Below, piece by piece: positions 11,301-22,730 of a stretch of 64,000 nucleotides of DNA. The DNA comes from Sambucus nigra (taxonomy: Eukaryota; Streptophyta; Magnoliopsida; Dipsacales; Adoxaceae). The stretch spans positions 705,656,456-705,720,455 of the forward strand of contig OX422207.1 in the NCBI GenBank assembly GCA_949130495.1. The letters run 5' to 3'. The position numbers were made by a program, and so were the translations under genes. A model generated the notes under the pieces. That model saw only the letters and a program-made list of their open reading frames with translations. It ran no database searches and was not told the DNA's origin. Each line of letters starts with the position of its first letter. The first letter of the stretch is position 1.

Positions 11301-12487
11301 CTAAGATAAATCAACTCACTACTACGACATTGAGCTAGCCACATAAGAAGATCCTGATATATCCGATTGCTAGTACTATGATATTTTGCGTCTCCTTAAG
11401 CACGGTAGGTATCCCCAAGATTTTAACTTGAAATACCGAGCAACCCTCCATGAACTGGATGCTCAGTACATTGTCTGTGATAAAGCACTATTCAAGAGAA
11501 ACTTCAATGGAACCCACTTATATTGCATCGCAGTGGATGACAATGAAGAGATGAGACAGAAAATCCATAGCGGGGAGTGCATCCCCCACATGAATGGTCA
11601 TATGCTTGTCAATAAAATCATCCGACAGGGATACTATTGGACTACCATGGTCCAAGATTGCACCACCTATGTTCGTAGATGCATTAAATGATAGCATGTT
11701 TCCAATCGCCAGCACTTGCCTCCATGGGAATTGTACAACATGACTTCTTCCTGGCCGTTCTCCACATGGGGAATCGACATCATAGGGAAAGTTACACCCA
11801 AGACCTCCAACTGGCATGAATTCATCTTGGTTTCCATTGATTACTTCACTAAATGGGTCAAAGCCGAGTCATACGCAGTTTTGAATGCCAAAAATGTGGC
11901 CAAGTTCATTCGAAAAAATATCATTTGTCGACGTGGGATCCCGCACAAGCTAATATCAGATAATGGATTACATTTCAAGAAATAAGTCACAAAATTTGTC
12001 GACGAGTATGGGATTCAGAAACACAAGTCTTCTACCTAATGACCTCAAACCAATGGCTGAGTTGAAACTGTCAATAAGAACCTCAAAGAAATCATCAGCA
12101 AAATGACTGAGAATTATCGAGATTGGGTCGTATGGCATGGAAGCAAACCTACCCATGGAGCAAGAAATTCCTTCACTACGCATCGTGCTTGAAAGCAAAG
12201 TCAGTGGGGAAGATTGGCATCAAATTAGTCTTAATGAGTTATCACTCTTGGACGAAAGGAGACTGAAAGCTCTATTTCATATAAAAGGATACCATTATCG
12301 AATAGCAAGATCATTCAATAAGAGAGTAAAGGATCGTGGTGTTCGAGAAGGGGATTTAGACCTTAAAGAAATTATAGAACCCATTTGGGACCCTCGAGGG
12401 AAACTCAAGACCAATTGGACCAACCCCTACATTGTGAAGAGGAATTTTTCTGGGGGCGCCGCTACACACACCGACCTCAATGGCTAA
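11301..12487 (+). pseudogene. Ty3/gypsy (Tat-like) integrase, decayed
   Basis: Open stretches at 11386-11691, 11716-11985 and 12137-12487 cover an integrase. A zinc-binding N-terminal region (HMNGHMLVNKIIRQGYYW, TYVRRCIK) is followed by a core with catalytic Asp in STWGIDIIGKV and Asp in LISDNGLHF. Glu is retained in VETVNKNLKEI, just after a TGA. The C-terminal part (DLDLKEIIEPIWDPRGKL) ends in NPYIVKR. This is the plus-strand Pol whose 3' LTR I place at 18020. Dead by several stops. Confidence 0.8.
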
Positions 12488-13073
12488 GAGATGGCCTGTC
12501 CAATCAACTGGATCATCTCTAGAAATTCTACCCTTAATCTCGGCGAGCTACCTTCTACTCTAAAAAAAATTAATTTCCCTCTACCCAGAACTACATAAGG
12601 CCTGATCCTCTAAATATTCTTTTTACTTTATGAAACTCAAATTTTTTTTAAAACCCCCAGAGGTACGTAGGGAGATCATACATGAGACGACCCCCGTTTT
12701 TTCACAAAGTTCCATTCTTTTCATATCTCAGAGAATAACGGTTCATTTTTATCATTTATATGAACAAAAGGATTATGTATGCCTTAACGATTGGTATAAA
12801 TAATTCAAGTGCAGAAGCTCATCAAGAAGCACAACAGTATAATTAAAATTTTATTTATTTAATTAATGAAAAATTTTGATACAATTAAATCACCATAGGG
12901 AGTCAGACAACTTCCCCCACCAATGTAACCTTATTTTTCCTAAGAACAAAACAAAACCAAACGAAAATACTTGAAATAACCAAATACATAACCAAACACC
13001 ATAAAAAAGCTTAAAAATAAAACTCCCCAGGGATCCTTCATACAGCTGACACAAGAACTAGCCCCATCATCAT
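12488..13073. other. Non-coding stretch after integrase
   Basis: AT-rich sequence with no reading frame of note; probably the spacer between pol and the antisense ORFs of the Tat-like element. Confidence 0.4.
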
Positions 13074-13769
13074 CTACATCTTGGGGTCCCCAAACTTCCC
13101 CTTCTTGGATGAATATCGAAGGCTCTCCATGGAACGATAAGCTTGGACCAAACTAGGGAAAACCACAATGCCTCCCTCCATGTTGTCAAACATGACGAAC
13201 CACCTTTGACCCATCTCTTCGGCCAGCATTTTAGCCACTATCCTCCTCACCAACCATTTCATGTAATCCCCAAAAACATGCCAAACTCTGCCAACAGATT
13301 GGGAAGGACGGGTTGACAACCAACGATTCTCCCACAGAGAGCCCAGCCACATGCACAAGCGTTTTGTCAAGCCCTCCACGGTAAATAAGACTAGTGTCTG
13401 AGGTGGAACAATATGCTCCCATCCAAATTAACGCAAGAGCCGTCGAGGGTGAAATATGGAGAAACCCTGCTAACAGCTCTCGAGGAGACCGAGAGAATTC
13501 AGGCATGGCCGCTGAAACACTAGAGGATTTTCCCCCAACATGGCAGAAAGCTCTTCATACGTCAAACAGACTTCGTCCAAGACAAAGAAAAAGACAGGGT
13601 CCCTGGGGTACCATAATTGTACTACTGCCATCAACATGTTCCACAAGTCGATTACCCCATAAGGAAACCCGACACATGTTGAAAGTATCGTATTCTACAT
13701 TATATGAGCACATATCCTCTAACTTTTAGAGGTAAGAAGAGAATTCAACACTTTCGAGAAGATCCATAT
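13074..13769 (-). pseudogene. Antisense additional ORF 1 of the Tat-like element, decayed
   Basis: Opposite in strand to pol. An ATG at 13769 lies about 85 bp downstream of a minus-strand TATA box. Further on, a frame reads QLWYPRDPVFFFVLDE and VCLTYEELSAMLGENP (about 13620-13510), of the W-x-P-x-x-x-x-F-x-F-x-x-x-x-x-L-T-x-x-E-x-x-x-x-L-G type. That pattern occurs in plant proteins related to the mobile domain and in ORFs linked to plant retroelements. Two overlapping frames (13231-13506; 13074-13379) carry the rest (LIWMGAYCSTSDTSLIYRGG; VWHVFGDYMKWLVRRIVAKM), implying frameshifts. Function unknown. Confidence 0.55.
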
Positions 13770-13852
13770 TGGAAATGATGAGACAAGAAGCAAGAAGTAA
13801 GTAAAAGAAAGAAAATGTCGATGAGTGGAGAAAATACTCCACCATTACCCCT

Positions 13853-13992
13853 TTTATAGTTGAAAAACTTAGCTAAAGACAAGGGTCCTGCAAAATCCGT
13901 AGAAAACCCTACCCCATTAAGAACCAAGTAGTTAAAGAAGGTGAAATAAAAGCCTTGGGATGATTGGACTAAACTGACCTGCCGATGGCAGG
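13853..13992 (-). promoter_or_regulatory. Promoter module of antisense ORF 1
   Basis: On the minus strand a TATA box (ACTATAAAAGGGG, core 13853-13858) precedes the ATG at 13769. About 120 bp upstream is the palindrome CCTGCCGATGGCAGG (13978-13992). The same arrangement of a GCCGAT/GGCA palindrome and TATA box recurs at the second antisense ORF (16590-16726) and in the LTR promoter (26523-26553). Confidence 0.5.
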
Positions 13993-14312
13993 ACAAAGGG
14001 TACGCCGATCTGTAATCCCCCATTTTTAGAAAATTCTCTTTTTCGTTTTTTATCAAAATCAAAAAACTCAAAAAAAAATTACTCTAAAAGAATTCAGAAT
14101 TTTCTTCTCCCTATATTTTTACTCTTTATGTTTTGAAATAAATTTTCCCTTGAGTTATTTTAAATCCTTTTTATGGTCTTAGAAAACAAAGTAAAAATTG
14201 CATATGCATTAAGTCATTAAAACAAAGGTTAATAAAATCTTCATTCCATTGCATATATATTGCTTTACTACATTTTCTTTGTAGGAAGACATAAAAATAA
14301 CGGGACTCAACC

Positions 14313-14393
14313 CTCTCTCTCTCTCTCTCACTCTCTCTCTCTCTCTCTATGTCACACACCTTTTCTTTATTTATATATTCTATTTTTCTCTAT

Positions 14394-14434
<41 letters not shown>
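14313..14434. repeat. (CT)n microsatellite
   Basis: Two long CT/TC runs (about 14313-14348 and 14397-14434) are separated by a T-rich segment. Repetitive Ser-Leu reading frames across it are artefacts. Confidence 0.95.
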
Positions 14435-14436
<2 letters not shown>

Positions 14437-15349
14437 AGACCCCCATCCCTGCGACATACGTGCTTCCCTCAAGGGCGAGCAAAAGAGCCTCCGCTACCCG
14501 ATCGAGACCCTTCACCAAATGGAGCAGATAGCACCAACTAAGAAGAAACCTAGATCGAGTCCCGGATATGAACCATCGTGAAAGCCACCCAATCTCGAAT
14601 ATCCCTCATCCAGGTAGTCGACACCCGAACGTGATGCAAGAAAAAAAAAATTACAAATCAGTCAGGTCTGAGGCAAATGAAAAGAAACCAGAAAAACAAA
14701 AATTGAAGAAATAAAGATTATACCTCCGGCTGAAGGACATCCTTTGTCAACCCTTGCACCTCCGGGTCCATCTCATTGGGGCAATGCATCATACTCACCG
14801 ATCATCCATCAGGTTGTCTAATGTTATAGGAAAGAGGATCCAGATGCAACGAAACCTCGAACGTTGCCCCCCGTTGCTGATGTCGATGCACCACCCGTGC
14901 TGTGGGTAGACCCAACTGGTCGAATCGTGCCCCTACTAGAAATCGCAAGAGGAAGAGGCATAACATCATATATACTAGGCGACATCAGCCAACTAGAAAA
15001 AAATCCAGATAATCATAGGTCGTCACTGTGTCGATATACAATGAATAAGGTTCGCCAACCATCGCAGCCACCCTCACATCCTCTGGCATCTCCCGCCCCA
15101 GCCTTATTTACCTCAGGGGCCTTGTAGGTGGAACCATCACCTCGTCCTCCAACACCTGTCAGACAAATATCTCACCCAGGTACTAGCTGTAGTTAAACTC
15201 ATGCACCAACAGACACTGCAGTTGCGCATTCCCCCCAATCACCCTTTATTACGAGATGGTCATCCCCTAGGGATAGAAGGTCACCTGGAAGATCCTCAGC
15301 GAAAATTCAATATCTAAAAAGGAAATTAAATAAAAATGGTCTAAATTAA
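14435..15349. other. Spacer or eroded tail of the antisense PMD ORF
   Basis: No clear gene. On the minus strand scattered fragments rich in Ser, Gly, Thr and Pro suggest a low-complexity tail of the PMD protein, but frames are short and no motif is secure. Confidence 0.3.
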
Positions 15350-16497
15350 AATGAATTTACTCAATCTCTCGTCGATCCATTCAAGACCTGATGCACCACC
15401 GCCAAAGAGAGAGACTGCATCGATTCCTAGTTGGACTTTCGCCACTGGTACATACAATAGAAGTACCCAACTGACTCATCCTTCAAACCTATGAAGTGGG
15501 CATTAAGACCAATCACCTCATAAAATCATGTCTGCAAAAGAACATGGTTTATCAATCAGAAGAAAGCAATCAAGGACTCAAAAATAAAATTCATAAAGTA
15601 AAAATACAAAAAGAAAAGAATGCCTCCAAAAGATACTTGGCGCCAGTAAAGGTTTATCGATAGCACAGACTGAATGCATCCAAAGATGAATAAAGGGTCA
15701 CCAAAGTCAGTCTCCCCCAGTTAAGAAGAGGGATATCCGAGAATACCCTAAAATAAGGAAAAAACCACAAGTAGATGACGTCGCCACTCGTTTCCACCAA
15801 AAACCCTCCCAGAAACAAAATAATGAATAAACTGGACATCTGCCGCACCTGCACCCCATCAGGCTCTTCGTTCCGCTGACGCAACAAAAGATCCTTCAAA
15901 AGAGAGAGACTGATGGAGTCCCTCAAGACTATTCACCCCAAATTACCCAACACCGCCTCCACCGTTGTCGGCGTCACCCATAAAGTATGGCCCACCTCTA
16001 TATGGGCCCCCTTACAGTCTAGCCCCAGCAGTTGTTGCACATCAATAGGAGTCATTGTCATCTCCCTAAAACAAAAATGCATAATATGGATGGTATCCCA
16101 CCTCCTCTCCGCCAAAGCACAAAGGACAATCATCGAACGAGGCATCTCAACTAATGCAGACGCCTCGAGAATGTAAGTTCGATGCAGAGATATCAGTTTG
16201 TCAAAGTCAAAAGGAAAAATCCTTATCAAAACTCAAAACATAAGGAAATGCCTCCAAGAAAAGAAGAAAGGAATACCACAGGTCATTAACACTTACATAG
16301 TCACCAGGACTCACCACCCTAGAAGATCGATGGTACGTCGGTTCCCATAAAAGAGTCTGCTCATCCACAATCCGATGAGTTAAAAGGATTATCACTACCT
16401 AGTGCTAGGGGCACCCTGGCCCGCCACTCCAAGTTCACCCAGTGGTTAACATTTAACCACGCCATGTGAACCGTACTACTTGAAAAATTTGCCATTT
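15350..16497 (-). pseudogene. Plant mobile domain (PMD) protein, antisense to the gypsy pol, decayed
   Basis: The minus strand starts at ATG 16497 (MANFSSSTVHMAW), about 95 bp after a TATA box. The core at 15933-16229 reads ERRWDTIHIMHFCFREM then TMTPIDVQQLLGLDCKG. This is the signature of the PMD/aminotransferase-like domain (W-x-x-x-x-H-x-F-x-x-x-x-G/R-E-M-T-x-T-x-x-D-V-x-x-L-L-G-L). After one stop it continues at 15654-15926 with MSSLFIILFLGGFLVETSGD and IPLLNWGRLTLVTLYSSL, the second half of the domain. A weaker segment about 15560-15350 (DESVGYFYCMYQW) may be the end. Host PMD proteins take part in nuclear gene and transposon silencing in plants; here the domain is carried by a retroelement. 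Confidence 0.7.
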
Positions 16498-16589
16498 TTT
16501 GGTTTTGGAATGCTAGAACACTTTTCAGAAAGAAAATTCATAAGAGAGAAAATCTAAGAGCTGTGAAAAATGAGGAAATCTCGCCCATT

Positions 16590-16726
16590 TTTATAGGAGG
16601 CTAAGGGGCATGCTGATAGGTAACTCCCAGCAACATACAGATCGGCCCTGTCCCTTCACCTGCCTGAGGAAGCCTAAAGGATCATGCCACTGTTGTTTAG
16701 CACCTTTTACACCCTGCCGATCGGCA
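16590..16726 (-). promoter_or_regulatory. Promoter module of the antisense PMD ORF
   Basis: On the minus strand the TATA box CCTATAAAAATGGG (core 16590-16595) lies about 95 bp upstream of the PMD ATG. The 12-bp palindrome TGCCGATCGGCA (16715-16726) lies about 120 bp further upstream. The identical 12-mer occurs beside the LTR TATA box at 26523-26534. That points to a shared, LTR-derived promoter module placed in reverse. Confidence 0.55.
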
Positions 16727-17009
16727 CCTCCCTAAAATCTTGTACAAAAATTCCCAATAATGCCAAAAAAATCCCCAGAGAATTCCTAAAATTACCAAAT
16801 GAAATTTAGAACCTTTTTTCACTAAGAAAAACATTTTTAATAACATACTTACTTCCCCCGCGAAAAAGTAATTACAAAAATTAATTAGATATCTCCCTAG
16901 AAATGTCTCCAAAGGACACCGCGAAAATTGAAAAATTCCCCAACAAGCATGCACCCAATGATCAGATTAATACCTTTTCCCCAGTAGAGTCTCCAAGTTT
17001 CTCCAAGAA

Positions 17010-18005
17010 AATTATGACTTAAGCCCTCAGAATTGTCTTCGACTTGCAGAATCAGTCATCTCTACTTAAGCCTCGGAGTTGGCTTCGACTCCTAGAATTG
17101 GTCATCTCTATTTAAGACCTCAGAATTCGCTTCGACCCACAGAATTTCTCATCTCTACTTAAGCCCTCAAAATTATCTTCGAACCACAGAATTGGTCATC
17201 TCTACTTAAGCCCTCAAAATTGTCTTCGACCCAAAAAATTGTTCGCCTCTACTTAAGCCCTCAGAATTAGCTTCGGCCCACAAAATTGGTCTCCTCTACT
17301 TAAGCCCTCAGAATTGGCTTCGGCCTTCAAAATTAGTCGCTCCCACTTAAGGTCCTCAGAATTGACCTCGGCCCTCAAAATTGCTCACTCCCACTTAAGC
17401 CCTCAGAATTGGTCGCCTCAACTTAAGGTCCTCAGAATTTACCTCAGCCCTCAAAATCATCTTCGACCCAGAGAATTAACCTCAACCCTTAAATTTTGCT
17501 TTGACCCTCAGAATTGGTTGCTCCCATCTTAAGCCCTTAGAATCGGATTCGACTCAGAATTGGTCGCTCCTTACCCCAGGTCCTCATAATTGACCTCGAC
17601 TCATATAATTAACCATCTTAGGTCCTCAGAATTGACATATTCCCTCAGAATTGGCTTTGACTCTCAAAATTGATCGCTCCTACTTAAGGTCCTCAGAATT
17701 GACCTCGGTGCGCATAATTGGTCGCTTCAACATAATCCCTCAAAATTGACTTCGACCCCCAAAATTGGTCATCTCCTACTTAAGGTCCTCAGAATTGATC
17801 TCGGCCCTCAAAATTAGTCTCTCCCATCTTAAGCGCTAAGAATTGGCTTCGACCCTTAGAATTGGTTACTCCCTATCCTAGTTCCTTAGAATCAAACTTG
17901 GCTCGCAGAATTGGCCATCCCTAACATTTCTTTAAGTCCTCAGAATCGTCCCCGGCCCTCTGAATTGGTCAACCTCATCCCTTAGGTCCGTAGAATTGGC
18001 ATCTT
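17010..18005 (+). repeat. 47-bp tandem repeat next to LTR
   Basis: About 20 diverged units are marked by CTTAAGCCCTCAGAATTG, with starts at 17018, 17065, 17111 and 17158 (spacing 46-47 bp). Each unit contains two half-repeats built on CAGAATTGG. The array sits between the PMD promoter and the LTR, where Tat-type elements often carry variable minisatellites. A shorter, related set (AGGTCC..AGAATTG type) is seen on the minus strand at 61094-61360. Confidence 0.85.
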
Positions 18006-18019
18006 TCCAAAACATCATG

Positions 18020-19071
18020 TGGTGTCTATTTGACGGCTTTCACTTGTTACAAACTCACCCATCGAGGGTTTTTGTAAACACAACATTCTAGGACCCCCTT
18101 AGTCTCTACTAAGGTATCTAGAACCTCCCCAATTCACTACAAACCCTAGGTCATAATTTGAGTACTGATCTAGAGGCCATTGAGTTCTTCCAGGCCCCAT
18201 TTGACTTTGATCAACTCTATCATCAGAGAGAAAGATCAATGAATCTTTGAAGGGCTCTGAATTCCCTATCCAATACTTTAACCTGTGCGTGAATGAGCAT
18301 TATGGTTGGGACTAATCGATCATTTTACCACTGAAAATCAATTTCGAGGCCACCGGGAGCTCCTGATCCCCGATTTGACCACAATCAACTTCATTGATAG
18401 AGACAAATATCTTTAAATCTGCTAAGGGAACTGAAATCCTTTTCCAACGGTCCTCCCCATACGTGAAATGACAAATCCTTCGGACAAACGATCCGTTTTC
18501 CCTCAAAAATTGATTTGGAGGCCACCGGGAGCTCCCGGGCTCCGTAGAACCAAGGTCACTCTTCAGCTAGAATAAGACTCAATAAATCTTCTAAGGGCAC
18601 TGAAAACACTTTCTAACGGTTCACCCCGTGCATAAATCAGCATTAAGGTACAAATGAATGACCCATTTTACTCTGAAAGGTCACAGGGAGCTTTCGGGAC
18701 CGGGTTGACCAAAGCCAACTTTCTAAACTGAGCGAAGCTCTTTGGAATATCAAGGTATCTCACATAAACTTTCCAAAATTCCACCCCGTGCGCGATTATG
18801 ACTTACCGTTCGAATCAATGATCCATTTTCATATGACAATCTCCCATCCAAAAGACCAACGAGCTCTTTCGATCCATGTTTGACCCAAAGTCAACTCTCA
18901 AAACCAAGAGCAGCCTAAGGAATCTTGAAGGTATCTGAATTACCTTTCTAATGGTATGATCCATGCACGATTTGGATCAACAGATTGCGTTCTACGGCTA
19001 TTTTTCGAGAAAAATCTGCACGAGACTGCCAATTGGCAGGTCCATTTTCCTACCTATAGGCAGTGTGCCTA
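18020..19071 (+). repeat. Tat-like gypsy LTR, left half (interrupted by CACTA)
   Basis: This is the start of a plus-oriented LTR of roughly 2.1 kb in total. The exact first base is uncertain (a TGTCTATTTG sequence at about 18023). It contains 4-5 diverged tandem units of about 160-172 bp (landmark GAGGCCACCGGGAGCTCC at 18346 and 18518). The LTR is cut at 19071 by the CACTA element and resumes at 26489. The inverted copy at 57573-61093 has the same internal order. Confidence 0.7.
18180..18960 (+). repeat. About 170-bp tandem repeat inside LTR
   Basis: Units share TGAATCTT.GAAGGGC.CTGAA, then CCAACGGT.C.CCCCGTGCG, then GGCCACCGGGAGCTC, at 159-172 bp spacing. The matching units in the inverted LTR copy (about 60400-61020) show the CGACCT/TGGCCT landmark at 60471, 60644, 60815 and 60987 (171-173 bp). 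Confidence 0.8.
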
Positions 19072-19084
19072 CACTACACTAAAA

Positions 19085-19470
19085 ATAGTAATCTGGCACG
19101 ATTTAAAACTGTACTAGATCAAATTTGGCATGGTTTTGAACTGTGCTAGAATCAGGTGTTTCAAAATGGCAATTTTTTTCTGGCACGGCTCAAAAGTGTG
19201 CCAGATTTGGCCAAACAGGAACACTTCTGGCACACTTTTAAACCGTGCCAGAATTTGATATTTCTGGCACAGATTTTAACTGTGCCAGACAAATAGGAAC
19301 ACTTCTGGCATACTTTTAAACCGTGCCAAAATTTGATATTTTTGGCACATTTTTGGCGCAGTTTTTAACTGTGCCAGATTCAGCACAGTTTAAAAAAATT
19401 TGGCACAGTTCAAAATCGTGCCAAAATATGATACACTTTTGCCACACTTTTGAACTGTGCCAAATTTTTT
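19085..19470. repeat. Left subterminal repeats of CACTA
   Basis: About 15 copies of CTGGCACAGTT-type motifs and their complements (AACTGTGCCAG), many forming AAACTGTGCCAGA/TCTGGCACAGTTT inverted pairs. In CACTA elements such motifs bind the transposase complex. Confidence 0.9.
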
Positions 19471-19949
19471 AACTAAAAAAAATTAATTATTTTAAAGCAC
19501 AAAATTCACAAATTAATAATATTGCACGTTGTTAATAAACTAATGTACATACAAACTTCAAAATATTACAAGTCTTTAACAGTTCACAGGCCCAAAAAAA
19601 TTGGGCAGAGTTTTCTCTATTTTCTGGACATTCCAAAACCTGGTAATACAAAACCTGCCAAACATAAAGCCCGCACGACCAAAAAATATAACAATTAACT
19701 TACAAAACCCCGCACGGCTATAAAAGTCAACAATAAAACAACAAAAGACCACAAGGCCATGACACAAAAAAATGAAATCATGAACAAACCCCTAGTTGTA
19801 AACCATTGAGTTCTCTGTGTGTTTCACGTGAATAAATGCCAACGATAAACTGTTATCCTGCAAAAAATAATTGGATACAAAAAATATACGATATTAGTAA
19901 CCCAATAATTTACAAAAAAAAATTTACTCAAACTAAAAAATTACATATA

Positions 19950-21180
19950 TGGGTGCAAATTATCGTCATAATCTCAAATCGGGAGATCCGGGACTACGCG
20001 ATCAGTTCCTACAAGTTACATTGGTCCCGTGCGAGGTGTTCGTGCCTCCTACGGGGGCGTTTGGGGGATGGTTTGGGTTTTCACCCTTTAACGACTTGTT
20101 TTTAAGTCTAAGTGTGATTTTGGCAAATTATCATCATACTCTCAAACCGGGAGACCCGAGACTACGCGGCCAGTTCCTACAAGTTACATTGGTCCCGTAC
20201 GAGGTGTTCGTACCTCCTACGAGATCGTTTGCGGGTTGGTTTGGGTTTTCACCCTTTAAAGGCTTATTTTTAAGTCTAAGTGTGATTTTTACAAATTATC
20301 GTCATACTCTCAAACCGGGAGACCCGGGACTACGCGGTCAGTTCCTATAAGTTGCATTGGTCCCGTGCGAGGTGTTCATGCCTCCTACAGGGTCGTTTGG
20401 GGGCTGGTTTGACTTTTCACCCTTTAACGGCTTATTTTTAAGTCTGAGTGTGAGTTTTTCAAATTATCATCATACTCTCAAACCTGGAGACCCGGAACTT
20501 CGCGATCAGTTCCTACAAGTTACATTGGTCCCGTGCGAGGTGTTTGTGCCTCCTACGAGAGGTCGTTTGGGGGATGATTTGGGTTTTCACCCTTTAACGG
20601 CTTGTTTTTAAGTCTAAGTGTGCTTTTTACAAATTATCATCATATTCTCAAATCGGGAGACCCGGGACTACGCGGTCAGTTCCTACAAGTTACATTGGTC
20701 CCGTGCGAGGTATTCGTGCCTCCTACGGGATCGTTTGGGGGTGGTTTGGGTTTTCACCCTTTAACGGCTTGTTTTTAAGTCTAAGTGTGATTTTTATAAA
20801 TTATCGTCATATTCTAAAACCGGGAGACCCGGTACTACGCGATCAGTTCCTACAAGTTACATTAGTTCCGTGCGAGGTGCTTGTGCCTCCTACGGGGCCG
20901 TTTGCGAGCTGGTTTGGTTTTTCACTCATTAACGGCTTGTAATATTTTGATATTATCGTCATATTCTCAAACCAAGAGACCCATGATTATTCGTACAGTT
21001 CCTACAACTTACATTGGTCACGTACGAGGTGTTCGTGCCTCTTACGGGGTCGTTTGGGCATGGTTTAAGTTTTCACCCTTTAACGGCCAGTTTTTAAATT
21101 TAAGTGTTGATTTTTGCAAATTATCGTCATATTCTCAAACTGGTAGTCCCGAGACTACGCGGTCAGTTCCTACCGAGTGA
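19950..21180 (+). repeat. Satellite array 2, about 168-bp monomer, about 8 copies
   Basis: The landmark (GGGAGACCCGGGACTACGCG) recurs at 19981, 20149, 20317, 20485, 20655, 20822, 20974 and 21141: spacing mostly 167-170 bp with one shortened unit (152). Each unit also has CGGTCAGTTCCTACAAGTTAC and TTTTCACCCTTTAACGGC. Lies inside the CACTA element. Reading frames repeating GDPGLRGQFLQVTLVP are artefacts of the array. Confidence 0.95.
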
Positions 21181-22730
21181 AGAATTATTTTTTAAAAATA
21201 AGTGCTAACCACCTTAGAATCAACTGAACAGTTTTTCTTCTCAATCAGTTAGATGGCACAAATAATGGAGTCTGAGACTTGTTTACTCAAACTGAACATA
21301 GTAACCAGCTTCCTTTCAATTTTAGATTATGAATAAATGTATATTATACCATTGTATCATGGACTAGTCACATCAATCATCACGTTTAATTAACGACAAA
21401 TTACATAGTCCTTGAACCTACCAAGGTATCAATTTGATTCAATGCCATATTAATCTGCAGCCCATCATGATGTTAACACAATAAGTAATTTGTATCCCAT
21501 TACGATGTTAAATAATGTTTACCATTTGATCTGCTAACATTAAGACTCTCTTCAATGAAAATTTCCGACCACAATACACAAATAAATCTTTTAAGACTCG
21601 GTCCCAACAATGATGATGATGTGAATTTATATCTAAAAAGCATCAATGAAACACTAAAAGAGGCAAAAATAATTGAGAAACAAAAGTGAGAAGCTATGAA
21701 GAAAATATCACATCATGATTAATGAATGAAGAAAAGAGCACATCATGAAAAAAATTCAGCAAATAGAAAAATTTGGCAAATAAAAACATTTAGCAATATG
21801 CATAAAATAAGAAAATAAACTAAAAAAAATTACCGGCGAATGAAGATAAGAGCAGAAGGGGGAGGCAGGAATTGTCCTCACACACATAGGTCTGCTACCG
21901 GATGCAAGTGATGTACAGGGGCAGTGCACTGGGAGGAGGCCGCAGCAGGGCTGTCCGGGGGTAGGGGGCATCAACAGCAGCAGCCTGGGCCAGGGAGGGA
22001 GAGGAGAGGAGGGGAGGCAGCAACATCCGCAGCAGGGTTGTCCGCCCCTGGTTGGCTGCCATAATTTATGGACGACATTGGACGACAAATACGTGTATAT
22101 CTCCATGGATAATACAGCCTTCAGATAGACATACGTGAGCGTAAGAGATCTAAAGTTGAACTCAATTGATGCGCATCACATTAATTATTACACAGTTTAC
22201 ATAAGGGAACTCAATTGATGCGCATAACATCAATTCCAAGAAGAAAGTAAAGAGTGAAAGGAAAAATCATCATCATGATTAAATAAGGGATCTATATCCT
22301 AAAAGATGTGCGCAATGTAAGGGGCGAGGAATGATTGTGAGGAAGTTGCCAAATAAATGTCAAACTTCTTGATCAATATCAGTGCATTCAATATCTGATT
22401 CATAATTTCTGCATTTAGATTCATAATTTCTGCATTGAGATTTTACCTTACCACTTGACCTGGTCACTCTTTCTAATAAAGGACCAAAGTGAAAATGCGA
22501 GGACTTCTTGGGGTTGAATAATTTTTTGGGCATTCCAGATATGGGGATTTCACTATGAGCCAAGTTGTCTTTCTTGTTATTGATGGACTTATTCTTCTAA
22601 CAATTCTTCCATTTCTCATCAAAACTAGCAGAAAAAATTTCAGTTCTTCTATTATGGCGACTTGCTGCTTGTCTTTTTTAGTGTCTGATTGATATTTCAT
22701 CTAAAATTCTTGATTTACCTCATAATTAGG
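21181..22730. other. CACTA interior, no identified gene
   Basis: AT-rich DNA with a short GC-rich, CCGCAGCAGGGCTGTCC-containing block at about 21840-22060. Small minus-strand frames (21756-22106; 22360-22700) show no known domain; the first is proline/cysteine-rich because of base composition. It could be captured sequence, but I cannot assign it. Confidence 0.35.

Noticed and set aside
14260..14541. Ser/Leu-rich reading frames
   Set aside because: Translation of a CT microsatellite.
19949..21180. Long repeated reading frames such as GDPGLRGQFLQVTLVP
   Set aside because: Produced by the 168-bp satellite, which is a multiple of three; not a repeat protein.
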